From Mesorhizobium sp. B1-1-8 (GTDB lineage Bacteria > Pseudomonadota > Alphaproteobacteria > Rhizobiales > Rhizobiaceae), in assembly GCF_006442795.2 (NCBI RefSeq), contig NZ_CP083956.1, positions 1,775,501 through 1,839,500 on the forward strand: a DNA stretch of 64,000 bases. Direction: 5' to 3'. Shown here piece by piece: positions 21,453 through 32,938 of this stretch. The notes below the pieces were generated by a model. That model was given only the letters and a program-made list of their open reading frames with translations, searched no databases and was not told where the DNA came from. The position numbers and the translations under genes were made by a program. Position 1 is the first letter of the stretch. Every line of letters starts with the position of its first letter.

Positions 21453-21896
21453 TCACGCTCTCTGGAGACGCAGGCCCCACAAAATCAGCGCGAAAGAGAT
21501 GAGACCGGTCGGCGCGGATGAATATCCTACGCCTTTGATCACGCCCTCCTGAAAGGCGTTCCCATGGGCGCCTGCCGCCGCCAGCGGCATTGTCTCGTTG
21601 CCGGCGCCCCAGATGCTGGCCAGCACATAAGCGGCCAGGATAGCCACATCAGAATAGATCAGCAGCCAGAACGCAACCCTCGACAGCACGGCGCCAAGGT
21701 TGAGCCTGGGCCATACAAGACCCAGCGCCAGCAGGAGGACACTTTGCAGGGCGCTGAGCGTGTGCACGGACAGCCCGAGCCGCGGTGCGGCAAGGTACGG
21801 GATCGCAAACCCCTCGATCGACGAAAAAAGCAGCAGGGCAACGCCGATCTGCAGGAGGCGATGGCCCTGGCGGGCCAACATGCTCGATGCGTTCAT
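21453..21896 (-). CDS. HabA/HabB-like hydroxylaminobenzene mutase homologue, integral membrane
   Basis: ATG 21896 has GGAGAAG 6 bases upstream; the protein has 147 residues (MNASSMLARQGHRLLQIG). Four hydrophobic helices are visible: IGVALLLFSSIEGFAIPYL, LSALQSVLLLALGLVWP, VAFWLLIYSDVAILAAYVL and GLISFALILWGLRL. The pattern RHxLLQIG, GLSVH, LxLGLxWP, WGAGNxxxP, QE resembles HabA/HabB, small membrane enzymes that isomerise hydroxylaminobenzene to 2-aminophenol. No other nitroarene gene is nearby, so the present role may differ. Confidence 0.6.
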   Translation of the reverse strand: MNASSMLARQGHRLLQIGVALLLFSSIEGFAIPYLAAPRLGLSVHTLSALQSVLLLALGLVWPRLNLGAVLSRVAFWLLIYSDVAILAAYVLASIWGAGNETMPLAAAGAHGNAFQEGVIKGVGYSSAPTGLISFALILWGLRLQRA

Positions 21897-22045
21897 GCGC
21901 GCTTCTCCAGATCCCTTTAGATCGGCACAAGCCCCTTCGGACCGTAACCTAGCGCTCGGCAGCTGAAACGGAATGAGGGGACACGAACCGGGATTGTTTG
22001 CCAGCACCTGCGAGGCATGTTCGCCCGCCTTGCGCGAAGCCTCGC

Positions 22046-23002
22046 TTAAGCTACGTCGCCGGTGCCGGGAATGAAGGCGTCGAAGGCGGCGAGAAGCTGT
22101 TCGCGATAAAAGTCTTTCTCCTGCAGGATCTCGTGACGCGCGCCGTCGATCATCAGCAGCGAGCCGACGCGCAGCCGCCTGGCATAGGCTTCCACCGCCT
22201 TGGTCGAGACGACCTGATCGGCGCCGGCGGCGACAATCAGCGTCGGCACCTGGATTCTCGCCATGAAATCGGGATTGCTAATGGCCCCTGAGGCCGCGGC
22301 GGCGGCTCTCAGCCAGCGGATGGTCGGGCCGCCGAGTGCCAGCTGCGGCCAGGCCTCGTAGATGCCGATGTTGCGCCGATAGCGGTCGGGGTCGGACGTC
22401 ACCTTGTTTTGCTCGAAAGGCAGCGGCGCTTTCGGCCGTGGGCCCCAGGCAGCGTATAGCCGGCCAAGGCCGAGCGCGCAGAACACCGAGCAGACGCGGC
22501 GGACGGCGGTTATCGAAAACGGCAGGTCCGGCAAGGTGAGGAATGGCGCGATCAGCACCATGCGCCGCACCCGGTTGATCATGGACGGCGAGGCAAGCAG
22601 CGCGATCACCGCTCCCGTCGAATGGGCGAGGATATAGTAAGGCCCTCGGCAATCGGGCAGCACGATCTCCTCGAAGAATTGCTCGAGGTCGTTCGTGTAG
22701 TCGCGGAAGCTGCGGACATAGCCGCGCTGCGGATCGCGGATGAGGCGGCTGGAGCCACCCTGGCCACGCCAGTCGAGAATGGCGACGGCGAAGCCGCGGT
22801 CGGAGAGATTGCGGATGGTCTCGAAATATTTCTCGATGCACTCGTTGCGGCCGGCCAGCAGCACCACCGTGCCTTGCAGCGGCCGGGCAACGGCGGCGAA
22901 GACGCCATAGCGGATCTTCTTGCCGTCGCGGGTGGCGAAAAAACCGCCGGTCGCGATCTCCGGCGGTGGATTGCCTTCGGTCTGGTGGAAAAGGTCCGTC
23001 AT
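22046..23002 (-). CDS. Alpha/beta hydrolase, lysophospholipase (PldB) type
   Basis: This 318-residue protein has the fold core VVLLAGRNECIEKYFETI, FAVAILDWRGQGGSS and the nucleophile elbow ILAHSTGAVIALL (Ser in H-S-T-G). Late in the chain lie the acid and base, VAAGADQVVS and DGARHEIL. That layout is typical of monoglyceride lipase/lysophospholipase L2 proteins. No signal peptide is visible. The gene stands alone, divergent from hsp20. Substrate range is not predictable; a fatty-acyl ester is most likely. Confidence 0.88.
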   Translation of the reverse strand: MTDLFHQTEGNPPPEIATGGFFATRDGKKIRYGVFAAVARPLQGTVVLLAGRNECIEKYFETIRNLSDRGFAVAILDWRGQGGSSRLIRDPQRGYVRSFRDYTNDLEQFFEEIVLPDCRGPYYILAHSTGAVIALLASPSMINRVRRMVLIAPFLTLPDLPFSITAVRRVCSVFCALGLGRLYAAWGPRPKAPLPFEQNKVTSDPDRYRRNIGIYEAWPQLALGGPTIRWLRAAAAASGAISNPDFMARIQVPTLIVAAGADQVVSTKAVEAYARRLRVGSLLMIDGARHEILQEKDFYREQLLAAFDAFIPGTGDVA

Positions 23003-23335
23003 TCGGCGCTTCGTTGTTGTTCTTCACCCGGGCGGCAAAGCGTCGGCATGGTGATAAACGGCCATGCGGCAAAAGCAAAGGCGTTGCGGAATTGCCAGAC
23101 GAGCCTGAAACGGGGAAGGCCGGAAATGCTTGCGGCGCACTTCCGGCCTCGTCGATCCGGGAGGAAGGGACGTTGACACCCGGTTCGGCCTCGTGGCGGC
23201 GCCAATCATGGGCGCCGCTTATCGGTTATCTTGGCCGGAGCCTAGCGGCGCCAGGCTGAACGGATGCCGAAGCGATGGTTCATCTGCCGTTCATCGAACG
23301 GGCAAATTGCCAAGGATTTTCAGCCCGCGGAAAAC
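23003..23335. other. Intergenic region between pldB-like and hsp20 genes
   Basis: No convincing gene. It holds a GC-rich hairpin at 23196-23218 (GCGGCGCC / GGCGCCGC, 7-base loop) without a U-run and the pldB-like promoter region. Short open frames here show no coding features. Confidence 0.5.
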
Positions 23336-23364
23336 CTTGAAATGGCTTTGACTGCTTCCCAAAT
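23336..23364 (+). promoter_or_regulatory. RpoH (sigma32)-type promoter of hsp20
   Basis: CTTGAA (23336-23341), a 16-base spacer and CCCAAAT (23358-23364) resemble the heat-shock sigma32 consensus. Predicted transcription starts near 23371, leaving an mRNA leader of about 100 nt. Confidence 0.6.
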
Positions 23365-23370
23365 GAACAT

Positions 23371-23469
23371 TGCGGCCGCCAATCATGGGGTCGCTGGCCC
23401 ATCCGGAACGCCTTCAAGGGTTTCGTGCCGGTCAAACGCAAACCATGTTGCTCAACAGGAGAACACACC
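23371..23469 (+). promoter_or_regulatory. Candidate ROSE-type RNA thermometer in the hsp20 leader
   Basis: The leader can form successive hairpins (ATGGG / CCCAT; CCGG..ACG..CCTT / AAGG..CGT..CCGG). Just before the start codon TTGCT faces the Shine-Dalgarno AGGA across a short loop, with one bulged G, the hallmark of ROSE elements. Rhizobial hsp20 genes commonly carry ROSE leaders. Confidence 0.5.
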
Positions 23470-23937
23470 ATGCGTCATGTTGATTTTTCCCCGCTTTATC
23501 GTTCGACCGTCGGCTTCGACCGGCTGTTCACCATGCTCGACTCGCTCGCCCAGCCCGACGGCGCGCAGACCTATCCGCCCTATAACATCGAGCGCACCGG
23601 CGAGAACGCCTATCGCATCTCGATGGCGGTTGCCGGCTTCTCGGAAGACGAGATCTCGATCGAGGCGCACCGCAACGTGCTGACCGTCAAGGGCGAGCGC
23701 AAGGAAGAGGGCAACGGCGAGGGTTCGGAGCTGCTCTATCGCGGCATCGCCTCGCGCGCCTTCGAGCGCCGCTTCCAGCTCGCCGACCATGTCGAGGTCG
23801 AGGGCGCCACGCTGAAGAACGGCCTGCTCTTCGTCGACCTCAAGCGCAACATCCCCGAGGAGCTGAAGCCGCGCAAGATCGCGATCACCGCGTCCTCGGA
23901 CAAGGCCAAGCAGATCGAGGCCAAGAACGCCGCGTAA
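23470..23937 (+). CDS. Hsp20-family small heat shock protein (IbpA-like)
   Basis: The start ATG 23470 follows AGGAG, giving 155 residues (MRHVDFSPLYRSTVGFDRLF). The alpha-crystallin domain covers about residues 40-130 (YNIERTGENAYRISMAVAGF, VKGERKEE, GIASRAFERRFQLADHVEV, GLLFVDLKRNIPEEL). The N-terminal RSTVGFDRLF and ending RKIAI match the IbpA class. It is an ATP-independent holdase that keeps heat-damaged proteins refoldable. Control appears double: a sigma32-type promoter and a leader that may melt with heat. A terminator follows. Confidence 0.95.
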   Translation: MRHVDFSPLYRSTVGFDRLFTMLDSLAQPDGAQTYPPYNIERTGENAYRISMAVAGFSEDEISIEAHRNVLTVKGERKEEGNGEGSELLYRGIASRAFERRFQLADHVEVEGATLKNGLLFVDLKRNIPEELKPRKIAITASSDKAKQIEAKNAA

Positions 23938-23980
23938 TCCGCGCGTTCGCTGCGCAATACCAGTCTCCTCCCGAGACGAA

Positions 23981-24008
23981 AGCGGCGCCGCAAGGCGCCG
24001 CTTTTTTT
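23981..24008 (+). terminator. Intrinsic terminator of hsp20
   Basis: AGCGGCGCC-GCAA-GGCGCCGCT gives a 9-bp stem with a 4-base loop followed by T7. The last Ts are also the complement of the stop of the convergent hydrolase gene. Confidence 0.9.
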
Positions 24009-24909
24009 ACGTTCGGCTGGTGGATTCCAGTGCAAGCACGGCTTGCACATTCTCGCGGTGGACGGCCTCGTATGGCGCGAAATAATTGATCGTCCCTGAT
24101 GCGAACGCTTCCGCGGCGAACAATTTGAGATCCTGTGCCACGAGGCCCGGCTCATTTGGGCAGCGAGGCAGTTTTTCGACATAGGCCTGCGTTGCCGTGA
24201 TGAAACCGCGCCCGTAGCCGCCGGCTTCAATCATTTCAAGTGAACCGTGATTGGGCAGGATTCGGTCGAATGTCCATCCGGCCATGCGTTCGAGGTCGCG
24301 CAGATGCTCGGCCAGGCGATCCGGCTCGGCGACGTAGGTGACCGGATCTTCAAGCGTATCGCCGGCAAAAAGCAGGCCGGCGCCGGGCATGATCAGCACG
24401 GTACCATCATGGCTGTGGATTTCGACATGCTGAAGCTCGACCGGGATCGATCCCACGGTCAAATGCAGGCTGCCGTCAAAAATCCTGTTTGGGAGGACGA
24501 GCGGCCTGATCGGCGGGTTCTCGTTCTCCAGTTTGACACGGTTCTTCGAAAGCGCCGCCGCGGTCAGGCGATTTGCGATGATCTCGCAGTCCTGGAATAC
24601 TTCATTGCCGGCAACATGATCGTCGTGCCAATGGCTGAGCACGACTTGAATTGAGGTGACGCGAAGCTCCTCAAGGGTTCGCCGGATGATACGGGCATGC
24701 GGCAGCGAGACATGCGTGTCGTAGACGAGCGCCTGATAGCCGTCGACGATCGCATAGGTGCAAATGCCGAGCGCATAGGCGCCATCGTCCAGCCAATTCG
24801 GGCCATCGGACCAGGCGCGGGCGCCATCGACGCGGCCATCATAGAAGGCAAGCACATTTGGCGCCGGGCGCACCAGCCGCATGGTCGAGCCGAGGGGCGG
24901 CTTCGTCAT
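24007..24909 (-). CDS. Metallo-beta-lactamase-fold hydrolase
   Basis: This 300-residue protein carries the metal-binding HWHDDH motif (VVLSHWHDDHVAGNEVF), a later histidine in HVEIHSHDGTVL, GLLFAGDTLEDPV with the bridging aspartate, and LPNHGS near the end. The family includes lactonases, glyoxalase II-like hydrolases and quinolone or beta-lactam hydrolases; here no specific class can be fixed. Its ATG overlaps the stop of the threonine aldolase gene by 4 bases, so the two are translated together. It has no signal peptide. Confidence 0.88.
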   Translation of the reverse strand: MTKPPLGSTMRLVRPAPNVLAFYDGRVDGARAWSDGPNWLDDGAYALGICTYAIVDGYQALVYDTHVSLPHARIIRRTLEELRVTSIQVVLSHWHDDHVAGNEVFQDCEIIANRLTAAALSKNRVKLENENPPIRPLVLPNRIFDGSLHLTVGSIPVELQHVEIHSHDGTVLIMPGAGLLFAGDTLEDPVTYVAEPDRLAEHLRDLERMAGWTFDRILPNHGSLEMIEAGGYGRGFITATQAYVEKLPRCPNEPGLVAQDLKLFAAEAFASGTINYFAPYEAVHRENVQAVLALESTSRT

Positions 24910-25988
24910 CTGTTTGCAGGCGCTGTCGAGGCGAGCAGCCCGCCGAGACGATCTATCTCTTCCGTCGTCGTGGCGAAGCTGGTGACAAAGCGGTAGAGCA
25001 ACTCATCCTCGCCGATGTGGCCGTCAAAGCCACGCGGCCTGTGCCAGTCGTAAAAAGCGGCGCCGGCAGCCTGTAACCTGTCTGCTTCAGCTTTCTTCAT
25101 CACCGCGAAGACTTCATTGGCCTGCGGCAGCCAGGCCAGCCGCGCCGTGTCGGAATCCTCAAGCATCGCGGCGAGGCGCGCGGCCATTGCGTTGGCGTGG
25201 CGGGCGGTGTCGAGCCACAGGCCGTCCCTGAAATAGGCCTCGAACTGGGCAGCGATGAAACGCGACTTGGAGAGCAGCTGGGCGGCGCGCTTGCGCAAAA
25301 AGGCGAGTTCGTTGGCGCGGTCGAGATCGAACAGCACGATCGCCTCGGCGCACCAGCAGCCATTCTTGGTGCCGCCGAAGGAGAGAATATCGACACCGCG
25401 CTTCCAGGTCATTTCGGCGGGCGTGGTGCCGAGCGCCACCAAGGCGTTGGCGAAGCGCGCGCCGTCCATATGCAGCGGTATCTTGTAACGCCTCGCGATC
25501 GCCGAAATCGCCGCGATGTCATCGAGCCCGTAGACGGTGCCGACCTCTGTCGACTGGGTGATCGAGACAGCCATTGGCCGACCCCAATGGACAATCTCGG
25601 AGGCGAAGCGGCCCACGGCCCTTTCCAGATTGCGCGGGTCGATCCTGCCCAGCGCGCCGTCGACAGGGTTCAGCCGCGAGCCGCCGGAGAAATATTCCGG
25701 CGCGCCGCATTCATCCTCGATGACGTGCGATTCGCGATGACTGAAGGAAATGCCGCCGGGCTTATTGTAGGCAGTCAGCGACAGCGAGTTGGCTGCGGTA
25801 CCGGTGGCGACAAAGAACACCGCGACCTCGCGCTCGAAGATTTCGCTGAAGCGCTTGCAGACGGCCTGGTCGAGGGCGCCGTCGCCATAGGCTGTCGAGA
25901 AGCCGCCGGCATGGGCAGACAGGCTGGCCGCGATATCGGGATGGACGCCTGCCCAATTGTCGGAAGCAAAGAACATCGAGAGGTCCAT
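24906..25988 (-). CDS. Low-specificity threonine aldolase / beta-eliminating lyase family
   Basis: ATG 25988 (MDLSMFFASDNWAGVHPDI) gives 360 residues, the family's usual length; a much longer open frame upstream lacks similarity and is ignored. PLP-enzyme features include FFVATGTAANSL, ESHVIEDECGAP, the aspartate in LHMDGARFANAL and the Schiff-base lysine in LSFGGTKNGCW. It should cleave L-threonine or L-allo-threonine to glycine and acetaldehyde. It is the first gene of a two-gene operon with the metallo-beta-lactamase-fold hydrolase. Confidence 0.9.
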   Translation of the reverse strand: MDLSMFFASDNWAGVHPDIAASLSAHAGGFSTAYGDGALDQAVCKRFSEIFEREVAVFFVATGTAANSLSLTAYNKPGGISFSHRESHVIEDECGAPEYFSGGSRLNPVDGALGRIDPRNLERAVGRFASEIVHWGRPMAVSITQSTEVGTVYGLDDIAAISAIARRYKIPLHMDGARFANALVALGTTPAEMTWKRGVDILSFGGTKNGCWCAEAIVLFDLDRANELAFLRKRAAQLLSKSRFIAAQFEAYFRDGLWLDTARHANAMAARLAAMLEDSDTARLAWLPQANEVFAVMKKAEADRLQAAGAAFYDWHRPRGFDGHIGEDELLYRFVTSFATTTEEIDRLGGLLASTAPANR

Positions 25989-26464
25989 GTCTGATCTTGC
26001 GGTAACGGGCGCGACTTGACCGCTTTGGCCTGCCAAGTGCAAGACCAATGATCCGAAAATCGCTGAAGCCAGCATGCGGCCGAAAAATGGCCGGGACTGA
26101 AGCTTGCGTCCTGCGGGTTTCTCACGAAATTTTGTGTCGTGGCTGGGCCAAGATTTTTGTGAATCGGTCTTGTGTGATTTCCTAATTTCTGCCATAAAAA
26201 ATTTAGGACAGTAGTGCTGTCTTATTTTGTCGCGCAAAACAGGCCGAGCTGGCGTATCATCATGCCATTCCAGCCATTGTCGCGAGCGACGGGTAGACGA
26301 CTCGGCTCTGGCCTGTACGATACCGGATGCGAACCGGGCGGATACCGCAGGGTTCGGCAAGGATTTCGCAAGACGTGCAGCAAGGTGAAGGGGAAGCAAC
26401 GCGCTTCCCAAGGCAAACCGGCGACCAGGCAGAACCCAGGCGCCGCGGAACGGAGGACAGGACG
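25989..26464. other. Divergent regulatory region upstream of gltB
   Basis: This 476-base gap has no credible gene. TTGTGT (26170-26175), 17 bases and CATAAA (26193-26198) could be the gltB promoter. The dyad TAGGACAG-tagtg-CTGTCTTA (26204-26224) would overlap the start of that transcript and could be a regulator site or a leader hairpin. Confidence 0.4.
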
Positions 26465-31186
<4,722 letters not shown>

Positions 31187-31197
31187 GCTTCGGGCAC

Positions 31198-31221
31198 GGC
31201 CGGGAAGACGACTTTCCGGCC
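31198..31221 (+). promoter_or_regulatory. Hairpin between gltB and gltD
   Basis: GGCCGGGAA and TTTCCGGCC form a 9-bp stem (one G-U) with a 6-base loop, 12 bases past the gltB stop and without a U-run. It may set the relative amounts of the two subunits. Confidence 0.45.
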
Positions 31222-31327
31222 GGCATCCTCACCACAATCCTGACCTCGGACTAAAGGTTGTCATAGCGGCCTTATGAGGTTAACGGGTGCGCCGAGAAGC
31301 GTGCCTTCGGACAGCAGGGACTGGACT

Positions 31328-32782
31328 ATGGGTAAGGTAACAGGCTTTCTCGAAATCGACCGGCAGGTGCACAAGTACCAGCCGGCCTCCGACCGCATCC
31401 GGCATTTCCGCGAATTCACGCTGCCGATGTCGGACAAGGAGGTCGAGAAACAGGCCGCGCGCTGCATGGATTGCGGCATTCCATACTGCCACGGGCCGAC
31501 CGGCTGCCCGATCCATAACCAGATCCCCGACTGGAACGACCTCGTCTACAATGGCGACTGGGACAATGCGATCCGCAACCTGCATTCGACCAACAATTTT
31601 CCGGAGTTCACCGGCCGCATCTGCCCGGCGCCTTGCGAGGAAGCCTGCACACTGAACCTCGAGGACATTCCCGTCGCCATCAAGACGATCGAGCAGGCGA
31701 TCGCCGACAAGGCTTACGAGACCGGCCATATCCGGCCCTATCCGCCGGAGAAGAAGACCGGCAAGCGGGTTGCCGTCATCGGCTCCGGGCCGGCCGGCAT
31801 GTCGGCGGCGCAGCAACTCGGCCGCGCCGGCCATGACGTGCATGTCTATGAGCGCGAGAGCCGGCCTGGCGGGCTGATGCGCTACGGCATTCCCGACTTC
31901 AAGATCGAGAAGCACTATATCGACCGTCGCATCGAGCAGATGCAGGGCGAGGGCGTGACCTTTCATTGCGGCGTCAATGTCGGCGTCGACAAGCCGGCGG
32001 CGGAACTGCTCGCCGAATATGATGCCGTGCTCTATTGCGGCGGCTCGGAAACGCCGCGCCCGGCCAATATTCCGGGCGACGACCTCGGCGGCGTCTATGA
32101 CGCCATGCCCTATCTGGTGCAGCAGAACCGCCGCGTCGGCGGCGAGCCGATCCAGACCGTGGCATGGCCGTCGCATCCGATCATCGCCGGTGGTCAGCAT
32201 GTCGTCGTCGTCGGCGGCGGCGACACCGCCTCCGACTGCATCGGCACCGCCTTCCGGCAGGGCGCGGTGCGGGTGACGCAGCTCGACATCCGCCCGCAGC
32301 CGCCGGAGAAGGAAGACAAGCTGGCGGTCTGGCCCTATTGGGCGACGAAGATGCGCACCTCGTCCTCGCAGGCCGAAGGGGCTGAACGCGAATTCCAGGT
32401 GGCGACGCTCGAATTCATCGGCGAGGAGGGCCAGCTGACCGGTGTGAAGTGCTGCGAGGTCGACGAGCAGCGCAGGCCGGTCGCCGGCACCGAGTTCGTC
32501 ATCCGCGCCGATCTCGCCTTCATCGCCATCGGCTTCGCCGGACCGGCCCCGGACAGTGTGATGAAGGAACTGGGGAACGAGATAAGGGTCGTCACCGACA
32601 GTCGCCGCTCGAAGAATGTCGAGGCCAACGATCGCGACTACCGGACCAGCGTCGACAGGCTTTACGCCGCGGGTGACGTGCGCCGCGGCCAGTCGCTGGT
32701 GGTATGGGCTATCCGCGAGGGCCGCCAGGCGGCGCGCTCGATCGACGAGGCGCTGATGGGGTCGACAGTTCTTCCGCGTTAA
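31328..32782 (+). CDS. gltD: Glutamate synthase small subunit
   Basis: ATG 31328 ([13 protein letters not shown]) gives 484 residues. The N-terminal domain binds two 4Fe-4S clusters ([18 protein letters not shown] and [15 protein letters not shown]). FAD binding is at [17 protein letters not shown] and NADPH binding at [15 protein letters not shown]; the end has [18 protein letters not shown]. It passes electrons from NADPH to GltB. The 141-base gap from gltB contains a hairpin. Confidence 0.97.
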   Translation: MGKVTGFLEIDRQVHKYQPASDRIRHFREFTLPMSDKEVEKQAARCMDCGIPYCHGPTGCPIHNQIPDWNDLVYNGDWDNAIRNLHSTNNFPEFTGRICPAPCEEACTLNLEDIPVAIKTIEQAIADKAYETGHIRPYPPEKKTGKRVAVIGSGPAGMSAAQQLGRAGHDVHVYERESRPGGLMRYGIPDFKIEKHYIDRRIEQMQGEGVTFHCGVNVGVDKPAAELLAEYDAVLYCGGSETPRPANIPGDDLGGVYDAMPYLVQQNRRVGGEPIQTVAWPSHPIIAGGQHVVVVGGGDTASDCIGTAFRQGAVRVTQLDIRPQPPEKEDKLAVWPYWATKMRTSSSQAEGAEREFQVATLEFIGEEGQLTGVKCCEVDEQRRPVAGTEFVIRADLAFIAIGFAGPAPDSVMKELGNEIRVVTDSRRSKNVEANDRDYRTSVDRLYAAGDVRRGQSLVVWAIREGRQAARSIDEALMGSTVLPR

Positions 32783-32814
32783 GATTGTTTGGAAACTCTA
32801 CTCGCCGGCCGAAG

Positions 32815-32938
32815 CCTTCATGAACGTCTACGCCTCGGATTGGCTACGGCCGGCATAGGCCGGCCTATGCCGGCCGTAGCCTTCATGAGCGTCTACGCAC
32901 CGGATTGGCTACGGCCGGCATAGGCCGGTGCTCATGGG
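32815..32938. repeat. Palindromic intergenic repeat, two inverted and direct copies
   Basis: Two direct copies of a unit of about 49 bases (CCTTCATGA.CGTCTACGC..CGGATTGGCTACGG...) lie at 32815-32864 and 32880-32931. Between them is a perfect 40-bp palindrome at 32842-32881 (GGCTACGGCCGGCATAGGCC and its complement). A third relative with one change in its 22-base core lies at 42557-42578. The second copy runs into the 3' end of the GGDEF-EAL gene. Confidence 0.85.

Noticed and set aside
22036..22060. tRNA-like sequence near 22040
   Set aside because: A GGGATTGTTTG segment recalls a T arm, but no acceptor or anticodon stem can be formed.
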